A stretch of DNA of 64,000 nucleotides from Epiperipatus broadwayi (taxonomy: Eukaryota; Onychophora; Udeonychophora; Euonychophora; Peripatidae). The stretch is taken from the NCBI GenBank assembly GCA_028023455.1, contig JAQFVV010007251.1, forward strand, positions 1-64,000, read 5' to 3'. The notes beneath the pieces are model-generated. The model was not told where the DNA came from and searched no databases. It was given only the letters and a program-made list of their open reading frames with translations. A program made the position numbers and the translations under genes. Position 1 is the first letter of the stretch. Every line of letters starts with the position of its first letter. Shown here piece by piece: positions 49,301-56,150 of this stretch.

Positions 49301-50088
49301 AAAAGCAAATATTCTAAGTTTCCATTGGCAAAAAAAGATTTTACACTTGAACTTTAAAAAAAAAAAAGGTAAAAATCTGGAAAAAATTTACAAAACAAAA
49401 AATCTAATTACATAATCATTAAAAAATAAGGGAATTTTCTATTGATAATAGTTAATTATTCATCAATAAAAACAATGAAGTGACACAGATTTTTTTTAAA
49501 AAAACTGAAATATTTTCCATCATGCAATTACAAAAAATAATTTATATATGCTAATTAAATATTTAAAAATTAAACTGCGATAGTTTTCATTTAGGTTTGA
49601 AGTGCAATGTTCCTTAGAAAAATTGTGTTTCCATAAAGATATTGAAGGGAGGCACCTTTTTGCCATAAAGATCAAAGAAAATGCTTCAATTTCTCAAATA
49701 TAAAACGATATAAATTTAAAACAATATACTGTATATGTAAATGTAAGATATTTTCAAAATTTGGATGAGTTTAAAGCGAATCTTTATTAAAATATATTTA
49801 ATTATTATGACATATTTATAATGAAATATTAAGTTTGGATAAAAGAAAGCTATTTTGGTATTACTGTATTTGTTTTTGCTTTAAAATATCATTCAAAATA
49901 GTTGCGGAATTCAATTATCAATAATTGCAATTACTCTAAAATAAGTTTTATCTTTTTATAAGCAAAATACTTACAGAAAAATTAAAATAATGATCTGTAA
50001 TGATGTGATTATGTCTAGATTTTGGTAAAGAAAAGTTAGATTTTTCATATACTAGTTTTGATTTAGGCGCTTGAAAAGAAGCTGCCAT
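16192..50088 (-). CDS. RPP40: RPP40, RNase P/MRP protein subunit p40 (eight exons)
   Basis: Joined exons, in transcript order: 50088-49975, 44795-44654, 43122-43054, 40575-40480, 28175-28050, 27764-27563, 21243-21115, 16387-16192. They total 1074 bases, giving 357 codons and a TAA, close to the 363 residues of the human protein. Every junction keeps frame (phases 0,1,1,1,1,2,2). Blocks matching the vertebrate protein appear in the right order: EKSNF and KSRHNH near residues 15-28, LPSGHLILSLD about 108-118, the FYDWLG block in exon 6, then DSPVSW, EHGF and a C-terminal GAHDICP. The protein is a scaffold-type subunit of the nuclear RNase P and RNase MRP ribonucleoproteins, which mature tRNA 5' ends and rRNA precursors. 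The introns reach 12.3 kb and are full of mobile elements. I found no stop or frameshift in the exons. Confidence 0.93.
16388..19062. other. RPP40 intron 7, first part
   Basis: Intron DNA with a G run at 17757-17769 and two perfect hairpins noted separately at 18824-18880. An open frame at 17324-17521 has no recognisable features. No mobile element is clear here. Confidence 0.5.
18824..18880. repeat. pair of adjacent perfect hairpins
   Basis: 18824-18834 pairs with 18840-18850 (11 bp, 5-nt loop), and 18853-18863 pairs with 18870-18880 (11 bp, 6-nt loop). The two stems have different sequences and stand back to back. No gene context other than RPP40 intron 7. Confidence 0.6.
19071..19884. mobile_element. 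814-bp non-autonomous DNA transposon with TIRs and 8-bp TSD
   Basis: The left end, ggttctctttccgacc, and the right end, whose reverse complement is ggtaccctttctgatc, begin inverted repeats of about 58 bp sharing gtgtaatgcgtccgcc. The 8-bp direct repeat ttaaattt flanks it at 19063-19070 and 19885-19892. The interior is richer in G+C than the intron around it and holds one 66-codon frame without known domains. An 8-bp duplication fits hAT, P or related cut-and-paste families, but the GGTWC ends are not diagnostic to me. Confidence 0.8.
19893..21114. other. RPP40 intron 7, last part
   Basis: A+T-rich intron with a short TA run near 20527 and several A runs (20640-20720). No gene or element identified. 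Confidence 0.5.
21115..21243 (-). CDS. RPP40: RPP40 exon 7
   Basis: 129 bases, acceptor ttatag/AAAGAT and donor TAG/GTACGT. It encodes KIDSFTNSYTCPQP and VIRWTGFISSETIRNALEEI, matching the human region with Cys-Pro and TGFILPEKI. Confidence 0.92.
21548..21640 (+). mobile_element. foldback ribozyme element, 5'-truncated copy
   Basis: Only the last 93 bases of the foldback family are present, from cagggtggcactac to gtttagtggttt. It is flanked by a perfect 12-bp duplication atttactaaaga at 21536-21547 and 21641-21652. Constant 3' end, lost 5' part and a long duplication are the signature of target-primed insertion. It lies in RPP40 intron 6. Confidence 0.85.
21703..21845. repeat. A/T-rich inverted repeat
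   Basis: A left arm including tatttttcaaaac and a right arm including gttttgaaaaata are separated by T and A runs; the pairing extends outward through acacaaataaata and tatttatttgtgt. Arms are about 60 bp with small gaps. It may be a small MITE, but I see no clear target duplication. Confidence 0.5.
22381..22668 (-). mobile_element. foldback ribozyme element, single arm
   Basis: Contains one arm of the long foldback family: aacaggtaaaactcac, then agtaatcaatagatgcc, the ribozyme segment at 22509-22548 and the segment ending caactacaaaactatgag. The second arm and the usual 3' tail are missing, so one side has been lost. Confidence 0.75.
22509..22548 (-). ncRNA. hammerhead ribozyme motif (foldback family 1)
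   Basis: Minus strand: CCUCA, CUGACGA, stem II (A)GGC-CACAA-GCC(A), GAAAC, UAGUC, UGGGG. CCUCA pairs with UGGGG as stem I; ACU/AGU forms a loopless stem III; C is the cleavage-site base after GU. Both conserved core segments are intact. The only irregularity is an A-A mismatch at the base of stem II. Confidence 0.65.
23190..23473 (+). mobile_element. foldback ribozyme element, short hairpin copy
   Basis: A compact hairpin of 284 bp: the arm caggcaaaaactctcc...gtgccacc is followed, after a short centre, by its inverted copy ggtggcactac...gcctgttta and the tail ending gatgtttagtagttt. A 14-bp duplication (tagttttg, then t or c, then attaa) lies at 23176-23189 and 23474-23487. The centre has lost part of the ribozyme segment: CUGAUGA and GAAACUAGUC remain but one stem I strand is gone. 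It interrupts the LINE around it. Confidence 0.85.
24031..27011. other. RPP40 intron 6, middle part
   Basis: A+T-rich intron with a TA run near 24657 and an A/G-rich patch near 25450-25470. I see no supported coding or RNA feature. Confidence 0.5.
27012..27380 (+). mobile_element. RTE-like LINE 3' fragment
   Basis: A degenerate copy of the 3' end of the LINE at 12530-14040: it matches from ttaatagaagagcaatac through ggagttggactggaca and cacatgtgaaatgg to the tail gatgatgatgat. Small deletions break the frame (for example the loss after tatggagatg). It lies in RPP40 intron 6. Confidence 0.85.
27563..27764 (-). CDS. RPP40: RPP40 exon 6
   Basis: 202 bases, acceptor tatacag/ATTCTA and donor CAG/GTAAAT. 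The first half is Lys/Cys-rich and diverged; the second half carries VHNCGFKEFYDWLGTF, which aligns with the human ELFDWLGAVF block. Intron 5, just upstream, is only 285 bases. Confidence 0.92.
28050..28175 (-). CDS. RPP40: RPP40 exon 5, GC donor
   Basis: The acceptor is tttacag/TTGTTACC. The exon encodes VTIDLTKKNFVPGKKYYDRV and on to LVIWQPQ. Its 3' end reads AAG/GCAAGT, a GC donor with an otherwise ideal consensus; no GT nearby keeps frame as well. It is 126 bases, phase 1 at both ends. Confidence 0.9.
28920..29000 (-). repeat. single diverged relative of the 64-bp satellite unit
   Basis: Read on the minus strand: gcgacttttataaagataag, then agtggccatcttattttt and aacctaactttcca...atatag. 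It matches the unit at 14387-14897 including the hairpin with tcttatct. This suggests that the satellite grew from a dispersed element. Confidence 0.6.
29157..29196 (-). ncRNA. hammerhead ribozyme motif, left arm
   Basis: Minus strand: CCUCA, CUGACGA, AGGC-UACAA-GCCA, GAAAC, UAGUC, UAGGG. The core is intact and stem II keeps GGC/GCC. Stem I has one A-C mismatch compared with the family consensus UGGGG. Confidence 0.6.
29576..29615 (+). ncRNA. hammerhead ribozyme motif, right arm
   Basis: Plus strand: CCUCA, CUGAUGA (the textbook core), AGGC-UACAA-GUCA, GAAAC, UAGUC, UGGGG. Stem I is fully paired with one G-U, stem III is ACU/AGU. Stem II is weakened by one G-U pair and the A-A mismatch. This is the best single candidate for a self-cleavage test. 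Confidence 0.65.
30480..31190 (+). mobile_element. degenerate LINE, RT C-terminal half
   Basis: The plus strand gives VDDKILMAIAEKKMID (an ADD-type motif C), then REKIGAFEMKCFQRMLGI, KLHCF*HAVETRGHTEK and REEWLRRSSTLSS. This is the usual order of the C-terminal part of RTE/Jockey-type LINE proteins. Several stops. It is a different family from the (TGA)n-tailed LINE. The upstream frame at 30134-30376 has no similarity I can name. Confidence 0.65.
31191..32206. other. RPP40 intron 4, spacer
   Basis: A+T-rich DNA between a LINE fragment and the hAT element. The only frame (31863-32147, minus) shows no domain and looks accidental. Confidence 0.4.
32436..32475 (-). ncRNA. hammerhead-like motif, PLE-D left arm
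   Basis: Minus strand: ACC, 8-nt linker CAGUAGAU, stem II GACUUG-UGUGAU-CAAGUU, GAA, AC/GU, C, GGU. The order and spacing equal the PLE-A motif, with unrelated stem sequences. The first core segment is not canonical. Confidence 0.4.
32663..32960 (+). pseudogene. GIY-YIG nuclease fragment of PLE-D
   Basis: The first frame reads SNGVYQISCENCT (GIY half with the CxxC spacing of PLE nucleases). A one-base break then shifts to YIGMNNHRINVRTDKHANAV (YIG half and the Arg), then SALSLHTIDSGHKIDFSST. The frameshift and the absence of an RT show it is a remnant. It belongs to a PLE lineage different from PLE-A and PLE-B. Confidence 0.7.
33085..33124 (+). ncRNA. hammerhead-like motif, PLE-D right arm
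   Basis: ACC, CAGCAGAU, GACUU-GUGUGAUA-AAGUC, GAA, AC/GU, C, then AGC in place of GGU. Stem II keeps pairing although two of its bases changed relative to the left arm; stem I has decayed. Confidence 0.35.
33600..35210 (-). pseudogene. hAT transposase, ZBED5/SCAND3-like, broken
   Basis: Minus-strand pieces in order: 34907-34674 (AAVSSFISVNTNCILVLYLA, then YDKAHTIGETLLLPVTKD), 34584-34393 (QVDESTDVSKLTQLLVYIRF, containing the catalytic-type Asp region), 34182-33802 (FLTDSGDSIKDHLIDEEWLF and NDLNMSFQG), and 33797-33600 (NPFSFTEEVPDNVI). This is the transposase type domesticated as ZBED5 and FAM200 in vertebrates. Frame breaks between the pieces make it inactive. Confidence 0.75.
35832..36879. 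other. RPP40 intron 4, spacer
   Basis: A+T-rich DNA. The part after about 36640 may already belong to the gypsy element but shows no clear LTR. No host feature seen. Confidence 0.4.
36880..39000 (+). mobile_element. Ty3/gypsy retrotransposon remnant (gag, PR, RT)
   Basis: Degenerate plus-strand coding. At 36960-37010 and 37470-37660 there is a Gag-like region (FTQGIPKWVAWLRLQ, KVLLSKSNLNYKLAMDKC). At 37693-37770 comes a nucleocapsid knuckle WCYRCDKSGNLRINC with Asn where His is expected, then ICRNCE. At 37940 a protease-like NSRAGLSLISYKK appears. At 38370-38460 RT begins (DKVEKTLDEVASKEVLIP), and at 38750-38800 there is the catalytic YIDDILVIATTEAEL. Many stops and frameshifts. No LTRs were recognised. 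It lies in RPP40 intron 4. Confidence 0.72.
37097..37460. mobile_element. non-autonomous hAT element with perfect 8-bp TSD
   Basis: It begins caggggtccccaacc and ends ggttggggacctctg, textbook hAT-type terminal inverted repeats. The 8-bp duplication ccttattg lies at 37089-37096 and 37461-37468 without mismatch. The 364-bp interior has no ORF and includes G+C-rich subterminal patches (cgggcgccatgcccgcggg). It is inserted in the gag part of the gypsy remnant. Confidence 0.92.
39001..40138. other. RPP40 intron 4, spacer
   Basis: A+T-rich DNA without a supported feature, apart from short A/T runs. Confidence 0.4.
40139..40301. mobile_element. foldback element family 2, short copy
   Basis: The left arm ttatatatagagcttgc...aagctctt pairs with the right arm gagcttatttgcgag...tatataa. 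Inside the left arm, on the minus strand, is a decayed hammerhead segment (CUGAGGA, AGC-CAAUA-GCA, GAAACC), followed by an insertion that breaks stem III. A CA/TA microsatellite follows at 40359-40395. Confidence 0.65.
40480..40575 (-). CDS. RPP40: RPP40 exon 4
   Basis: The acceptor is tttttcag/GTCATT and the donor TTG/GTATGT, 96 bases. It encodes the most conserved block, GHLILSLDNVTYQKLGLEG, then SSFSSKINKKF. Confidence 0.93.
41238..41500 (-). mobile_element. RTE-like LINE 3' fragment
   Basis: The minus strand matches the 3' end of the LINE at 12530-14040: tcatcatcatcaatccactg at the tail, caagttcaatccatcttctc, and the GHIARR-type segment, with a deletion near 41360. It lies in RPP40 intron 3. 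Confidence 0.8.
41560..42600 (+). mobile_element. fragments of a second RTE-like LINE
   Basis: At 41600-41640 the plus strand gives ETHCGFRESRTIDM, an RT block like GFRxGRST. At 42285-42370 it gives YKFENVFQFKYLGNFSG followed by YDEMQNRL, the FKYLG motif that follows the RT domain in RTE-type proteins. Between them, 41930-42150 is C/T-rich and resembles one arm of the foldback at 61.4 kb (acagtttcgattgt and cttcttcagatctc). Strongly decayed. Confidence 0.5.
43054..43122 (-). CDS. RPP40: RPP40 exon 3
   Basis: The smallest exon, 69 bases: acceptor ttttag/GGCAAC and donor CAG/GTATAG. It encodes QLYLLSYGTKIDFDNTIAVLPS, interrupted nowhere; the DNT.A.LP pattern matches the human protein. Confidence 0.92.
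43180..44505. repeat. tandem repeat of about 100-112 bp with three-unit higher-order structure
   Basis: About eleven units contain ttggattaacgttaactt (with the palindrome ttaacgttaa), ttttctcttttgcttg, a T run, aatataaaaa and ctgaaaattctaaaccatt. Diagnostic variants recur in a fixed order: aaaaagatt (near 43663, 43985, 44307), gaaacactg (near 43748, 44068, 44390) and aagataaaa (near 43840, 44157). So the later part repeats every three units, about 322-326 bp. It fills most of RPP40 intron 2. Confidence 0.88.
44654..44795 (-). CDS. RPP40: RPP40 exon 2
   Basis: The acceptor follows a poly-T tract (tttattag/GTTGAAG) and the donor is AAG/GTTGGT. It encodes 47 codons starting VEVIAPNYL and ending LEFIEAFLKK, matching the human segment that ends FISTFIKKG. 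It enters at phase 0 and leaves at phase 1. Confidence 0.92.
44796..48149. other. RPP40 intron 1, first part
   Basis: A+T-rich intron with long T and A runs (for example 45165-45180). Several frames of 60-80 codons show no domains. No element ends recognised. Confidence 0.45.
48150..49015 (+). CDS. PLE-B RT thumb and GIY-YIG endonuclease, partial
   Basis: The open frame can be followed from 48107, but PLE similarity begins near 48150 (TKLTFTTTWENQDKQIKYLD). Blocks in order: SHKLAALSSFMFRNHNLCKY, PNTNRLINNTKD, VVYKITCPQRNCMATYYGET (GIY and YIG halves with two Cys), RVAHHRYLYNRT, FVEHERATGH and SAINRREACF. It stops in CKWST at 49015. No internal stops. Palm motifs A-C are missing, so it cannot be a working RT; the nuclease domain looks whole. 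Confidence 0.82.
49067..49108 (+). ncRNA. hammerhead-like motif, PLE-B
   Basis: GCC, linker AUGAAUAU, stem II GGAC-UAUAAACU-GUCC flanked by C on each side, GAA, stem III AGC/GCU without loop, U, then GGC closing the outer stem. About 50 bases after the PLE-B stop. Outer stem and stem II differ from PLE-A but keep pairing. Confidence 0.5.
49109..49974. other. RPP40 intron 1, last part
   Basis: A+T-rich intron up to the exon 1 donor. No feature supported. Confidence 0.45.
49975..50088 (-). CDS. RPP40: RPP40 exon 1 (coding part)
   Basis: The ATG at 50088 opens a 38-codon exon that starts MAASFQAPKSKLVYEKSNFS and continues KSRHNHIITDHYFNFS. The donor is TCT/GTAAGT, phase 0. This is the only ATG placing the conserved EKSNF...KSRH segment near the N terminus, as in the human protein. 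The upstream bases are A-rich and show no obvious TATA box. Confidence 0.92.
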
Positions 50089-51539
50089 TTTGTTTTCTGC
50101 GATACTTGAAATAAATTTTTGATATCTATTTTTTTAAAAAAAAAATTGTATTCTTTTATTTATTATTATTAATATAAAAGTTAGTTTATACAAATTATTA
50201 TTAATTTTGAGATAAGTTTTTTGATCCATAAATCAAATTTTATAAATAAGTATTTATTTAACAAAACAAAAAAAATTCTCTCAGTAAATGTGAAGCTGTT
50301 TTTTAAATATTTATTGGATAATCTTAGCTTTAGGTTTGTTTATATTCTTTAATATATTTTATTGTTTGTTTTCTATTAAAAATATGCATTTGAAACTAAA
50401 CTGGCAGTTATTTTTTAAGTGTAATTTTTAATTTTGTCATCTTATGAATTAATTTTAATCTTTGATCCTTAATACCACATATTACAAACATTTTATTATT
50501 TGTTTGGATTTTTTTTTTACAATCAGTTCATCAGTAATCATCGCGTCACTTTAGATTATTTTGACACCTATATTCTTCAATTATTAATAGCTAGATACCC
50601 ATTTATCAAATAACACTAAATGGGATAGTCGAGTTGTTGCTATGGGCGATTAATAACCCGAAAGAAAAATTCTAAACATGTTTGCCAAAAATTATTGTAG
50701 ATATTGAAGCCTATTTTGAATTCCATCGTGGTATGGACTGAATATGCTAATTTTTTATATTACTTGATCCGTTATCTAATATTTAGGTTTTGTTTCAAAA
50801 TTGATTTGTAAATGTCATTCTAATTTATTTATTTAGATTTAAAAAAAAAAAAGAAATAATAACAAAAAAAGGAATCTGGACACTTTGCAAAATATAATAC
50901 AGTATATTCTTTCGTATACTATATATGGTAAGATTATTGCTGAATATTAATCTGTACTGAATGATTTCCTGTCTATCATATAGAAAAACTATATAATTTG
51001 TACATTGTGTTAAGACTCTTTTTTTTTTTTGTTACATAAATTAGACTCCTTTTTTTTTTGTTACATAAATTGATGCCCCCCCCCCCCCTATTTACAAACC
51101 ATTGAGTGGTTTTATAATATTAATTGGCGTAATATGGTTACCACTTAAAGAGATTCTTTAGTTCTGGAATAAATGTGTAATCATCACTTTCTGTGGTTTT
51201 GTTAAAAATGATTTCAAAGCTAATCTGATTTCATTTTATATTTATTAAGAGTTCCAATATGAAATAGTCATCATCAAAAATGTCATTTTAGTGATAATCT
51301 ACTTTTGAATATTTCTTACGTCTTTATTACTTGAACTTAAACTTTCTTTAGTGATTTCATATATTTTTAAAAAAACAGCTTTAGTTTTTCTAAATTTGTT
51401 TTCATTTAAAGTTATTGTGCTCCTTGAAATTTATTCAGTTCCTTTTTTTTTCATTTGCAATTACCACTGATTTTTTGTTCATTCTATTTTAGAACTATCT
51501 ATTGTAAGTCTGAATAATCAGTGGCTGATTTTGGAAGCA
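50089..51539. other. upstream region of RPP40
   Basis: It should contain the RPP40 5' UTR and promoter, but no initiator, TATA box or G+C-rich island stands out. At 51018-51075 the segment tagactcc, T run, gttacataaat is tandemly duplicated, followed by a C run at about 51077-51088. Confidence 0.4.
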
Positions 51540-51920
51540 TATGAAAAATTATATGGAAAGTAAAAAAAGTTTAAATATATATAGAAGTAAACAGAATATT
51601 GGGTGTGAATAAATTTATGATATTAGCAATGAAAGTAGTTTACTGTTTAAGGCTCAAACAGGATCATTAGCATTAAGGGAATGTACACTTAAATGGAGAA
51701 ATGTGGGTGATTTAGTCTGCAAGTTATGTAAGGAAGGCATAGAAAATATTAGGCATCTGTTAATTGAATGTAAATGCTTACAAGCAGAGAGAGTACAAAT
51801 GATGAAATTGTGGGAGAGTAAATATAAACAAAGTGATTATACAAAAAGTGGGTTCTTGATTTTTATGCTGAGTTTGGAAAAGGATAAGGAGGATTTTGAT
51901 ATAAAGGCCATAAAGTAGAT
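51540..51920 (+). pseudogene. LINE C-terminal zinc-finger fragment
   Basis: The plus strand encodes AQTGSLALRECTLKWRN, then CKLCKEGIENIRHLLIECK, a C-x2-C...H...C motif typical of the C-terminal end of several LINE proteins (after the RT). The frame is open to 51918. RT and endonuclease are absent, consistent with a 5'-truncated copy. Confidence 0.65.
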
Positions 51921-52029
51921 AATGTTGTGGAAATGGGAAGGAGCAAGATAGAGAATATGGGAAAAACTTATGGAAAGGTAAGGTTGCTAATGGGTTTCTC
52001 TGGGTATAGTGGCTGAGAGATTCCCGATT

Positions 52030-52137
52030 CCGAGAAAGGAGAAGCCATAGTGCATCACATTGCATTAGATGGAATGGATAATTATAGGGTGCTTGAAAAT
52101 CTGAGTTCAAATCCCTTCTAAATTACAAAAAGAAAAA
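52030..52137 (+). repeat. tRNA-like tail repeat
   Basis: The end of this segment, gcttgaaaatctgagttc followed by aaatccc, is the same B-box-like tail as in the repeats at 55785-56150 and 3815-4195, but the preceding body is different. It directly follows the LINE fragment, so it may be that LINE's 3' end. Confidence 0.45.
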
Positions 52138-52859
52138 TTATATAAAATATAAAAGGACGATACAGAATCATTAATGGGAGCTTATTGTTTTTTAATGCAG
52201 AATTAGGAGCCTTGGATAGCAAGAAACGAAGCCAAAAAAACAAAATAAGGATGTGCACTGCAGCTAAATGTGAAAATAGGAGAGTATTGAATACTTAATT
52301 CTGAAGTATAAGAAGTTGATAAAGGATCATAATAAATTACATGGAGAGTGGGAGAAATTTACAGATTAAAAGAGATTTTAAGACCTTCTGTTTAGGTCTT
52401 TAATGAAATTTGGGATTATGAAGATAAGATATTGAAACTAATAAAACATTTATTATTAAAATAGAATGGAGAGAATCAGATCTGGAAAAAGAATTGAATA
52501 ATGAGTAAAAATTAGATTTTATGAGTCAATTTAATATTTGTGATACTAGGGTTTCTGGCTATATTTATGTACAGAAACTTCTGACAAACTTATCTCATAT
52601 TTTGAACTTTATAAAAAATGCAACTTCATTTTTTTCTTCTTCTCTCATAGATTAACAATATCTGTCTAGTAAAATTGCGAATGCTTGTTTAAGAATAAAA
52701 TGCAAAACAGTAAAATAAGCTTTGGTTGCCATTTAATATTTCCTTCAGATTTCCATATGCTTTTGCAAAATGTAATTTGTTTCATAGCTAACAATTTTAT
52801 CAGACTAATAATTTTATGAATAATCATTTTTAGCTCAATTGTATTAAATTATTTAAACT
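52138..52859. other. no gene recognised
   Basis: A/G-rich in the first half (possibly more decayed LINE), A+T-rich after that. No confident call. Confidence 0.35.
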
Positions 52860-55045
52860 CTTTTTACTCTCCATACTAGTTCTCTTAATGCTGACTTAAT
52901 GCATCTTTTCTTCTATCCCATATGTCCTTGCCACTATAACATATAACAATTCTCCTAACACAATTGCTATGTATAGTTATTTTCATACAATCTCTTAATA
53001 AAATCCACTAAAGCTCCATCATTCTTCTCAAATTTACTAAACTTACCCATAATCTATTTCTATTTACTCGATCATATGCCTTCTCTATATCTATAAAAAC
53101 CATATATAACTGTCTACCTGTATTTCTACTCATATCTATAAGTTGTATAACTACAAATAAACTATCTCCTATACGCCTATCTGATTGAAAACCTCCTTGC
53201 ATTTCTCCCATTATATTATTTTCTTTAAACCACTAAACATCACATGATCACTATTCCTTATGCTAACACATATCTGTTATTAAAACAGGCAAAACTCTCC
53301 ATACAGTAGTGTCATTCAGTGCCAACCAGAGTGATCAATGGATGCCGGAAGGCTTGTGCATAAAATCCCCATCTAATGCCTACTCATCCAATATTCCCAG
53401 ACTAGTAGAAATTAGATGGGGATTTTATGCACAAGCCTTCTGGCATCCATTGATTACTCTGGTTGGCACTACTGTATGGAGAGTTTTGCCTGTTTTAATA
53501 TTATCTTCTTCCATCCATTTTGCAACCCTTCCAGCCACCATATTTGTGAAAACAACACTGACGTTGCTATTATCGGTCTATAATTAATTAACTTTCTATG
53601 ATCCTTACCCTTTTTTTTAAATAGTAGCCTTACTCTTGTATTACTCTAACTATCCAGAAGAACTCTTCTGTGTAATCTTATTAAAACATGATAAATAGGT
53701 TTAATTTTGCTTTGTGCCCTAAATTCATTATCATTTCTGCTGCCCATCCATCTAAACCTCTTGCCTAATATTTCCATTACTATATGCTCTTATGTTTGTT
53801 ATCACTCTGTCCTTCACATGTAGCATCTTTTCTATATCTATTACATACTTATTTAAGATTGACTCTAATTCTTCTCTAGACCTACTCTCTATTCCCTCAT
53901 CATCTAGTAATACTATATCTCTCCCCTACATTCCTTCTTTTAATGTATTTCCAAAATTTTTTACTCACATCTCTTCCACTTTTATTTACAACTTCCAACA
54001 ATTTACTATTTAATTTCATTTTCTCTCTATAATTATCTATTTTGGCCAACTTTTTTTCTAAATACTTTTCCCATTTAACATTAATATCTTTTTCACTTTC
54101 CTTGTTCTTAATAGCACATTTGTATTCTCTGCATGCTTTTTTCCTCTCTTTTACACTTTTACTAACTCTCACTTTTCTATTACTTTTATTCTTCTGAATA
54201 TTCTCACCTAAAACTCTATTTGCCACTTTTTCTATTTCACCACACCAGTCCTTATATTCAACCCCAACCAACTCTTCCATGGTTTCCTCAACTTTTATTT
54301 TATATTCTTATTCTCATCGTTCATTCTCCATTCACATCTTTCACTATCTTTTCTACTTTTATTACTATTTCCCATCACATTACTAACCATTTCTATTATA
54401 AAGAAATTATGATTATTGTTATATACTCTCTCTTCATTATCAAACACTTTAATTTTCCATACTTTATTTATTCCTTCTTTCTCTATTAATACATAATCTA
54501 TTGTGTGAAATATATTATTTCTAGACCATATGTGTTGTCTCTCATAAATATTTGACAAATTTTCAATGTTAAAATTCACTCTCTGACAAAAATTTTTCCA
54601 AAAGCTGTCCATTTTTGTTATCTATATCATCAATTTCTTTAATATGCCCATTCATATCCTCTATAACTATTATTCTCTTCCCCTTTTTTTGAAACTCTGT
54701 ATATCCTTAACTAGGCATTCATATATGCTACTGTTCTATTCCATTATAGTTTGACACCATCATCCATTCTTGTCTACCCAACCTTATTTCAAACCACGAA
54801 TGTTCTTGACATTTAACAGTATTTAAATATTTTTTTGATATAATATCTATATCACCACCCCTTTTTTCTTTTCTATTTATACCCTGCCATACCAGATCTT
54901 CCAGAAAAGGTTCTTCTTCTCCTATGTTTCCACTACTGCTAATACCTCAAGCTCTTCATTTTCAATTGCTTTGTTTAATTCCAACCATTTTTCTGGTCTC
55001 CTGCCACCTTGCATATTCAAATACCCAATTTTAACAATTTCTTAT
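52860..55045 (-). mobile_element. LINE with APE endonuclease and RT, copy 2, split by a foldback
   Basis: The same family as 9205-11064, better preserved in parts. Around 55040-54830 there is the endonuclease start; 54612-54300 gives IFHTIDYVLIEKEGINKVWK (an endonuclease end); 54280-53900 is a long linker (EYKDWCGEIEKVANRVLGEN, KKFWKYIKRRN); 53211-53008 gives RT motif A (GGFQSDRRIGDSLF, YMVFIDIEKAYDRVNRNRLW). A foldback element at 53226-53497 interrupts it between the RT entry and motif A. It is 3'-truncated near 52860. Confidence 0.78.
53226..53497 (-). mobile_element. foldback ribozyme element inserted in a LINE
   Basis: Minus orientation: the 3' tail (aaaccactaaacatcac on the plus strand) is at the low end and the 5' arm (gttttgcctg) at the high end. 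Target duplication atattat-y-ttctt at 53213-53225 and 53498-53510, 13 bp with one mismatch. The uninterrupted LINE copy 1 shows one version of the site, which confirms the insertion. The ribozyme core has been lost from this short copy. Confidence 0.88.
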
Positions 55046-55784
55046 ACTACATACTGTTATAGGAAGCCATCTATTGCACGTTAATGTAGGCAATGATAAT
55101 GAATGGTTTTGAGTCATAGAATATGTCTTTAATTATTCCATATATAATGTTTTCTACATCTTTATATATACATTTTTTTTGTATACACACTTGTAATTTT
55201 ATTTTATTTTTCTTATAATTATTTCATAATGCTAGTTAATTTAGTCCAGATTTTAAAAGAAGTTATAAATTTAATCTATTTTATATATTTAAAAAGCAAA
55301 AAGCACAGATAAATACATTTAAGAAATAAAATAAAGTATATGACTTTCAACAAATAAATGATGATTCTGAGAATTAAAAATGAAGAAGAAAAATTTGAAG
55401 TCTGAAATATTCTACAGGTTGTAATTACGTTTATTAATTATCAATTGAATTCTCTCTTTTAATCAAAATATATTTTATAAATTTTTTCTAACTTATTTTC
55501 GTGCATTTTAAAAAGCTCAAAACATTTACTGAAATAAAGCATTTTTCTTTTTATAACTCAAAACTTTTTTTAAATTCATATTTGTTTTTCATAATTCTAT
55601 TTATTGTTCTCTAATCAATTTATTAACCCCCCCCCCCATTTCTTTTATTTATCTTTAATGCCTTCGCTACACAGTTATCTTGTACATCTGTTAATTTGCA
55701 TACTGTAATTTTTTTCTTTTCCTTATAATTGAAGTATTATTTTCATTAACACATTGTAAATTTACTTTTAATTTCCCTTATGTA
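55046..55784. other. no gene recognised
   Basis: A+T-rich DNA with a C run near 55627-55636. No supported feature. Confidence 0.4.
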
Positions 55785-56150
55785 CGTGAGGGGTCAGAGT
55801 GACTTGAGGTCAACATGGGCATGACAACAATATTGGCATCAGCATGGGATTTGGGAATTCTATCATCAGATTTTCAATGGTATGGATGGCTGACGAGTTG
55901 GAGTAGATTGAAACCTGTTCATTAAAGTGCAAGGATTTGCTGTCTTAATATAAACTGAACACTGATTATATTTATGTATGGGAGATGGTAAACTGGACCA
56001 ACTGATGGGTGCTGGTTTAGCACGAAATACCTATATTGGTGATTATTTATCTTTTCTGCATGTATGTGGTCATGTGTATCAGTAGTATGAGATAGTGTGG
56101 ATAGTGAAGGGGCTTGAAAGTCTGAGTTCAAATCCCCTATATTTACAATT
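55785..56150 (+). repeat. dispersed repeat ending in a tRNA-like B box (copy 2)
   Basis: Body: aacatgggcatgacaac, cagattttcaatgg, ttaatataaactgaacactg, ctggtttagcacgaaatac. Then the tail ggggcttgaaagtctgag and ttcaaatcccc, with aggggc and ccccta able to pair as a short stem. It is the direct counterpart of 3815-4195 read on the other strand. Confidence 0.6.

Noticed and set aside
56060-56145. A real tRNA gene
   Set aside because: Only the B-box-like part is convincing; no acceptor stem or complete anticodon arm could be paired, and the segment recurs in a dispersed repeat.
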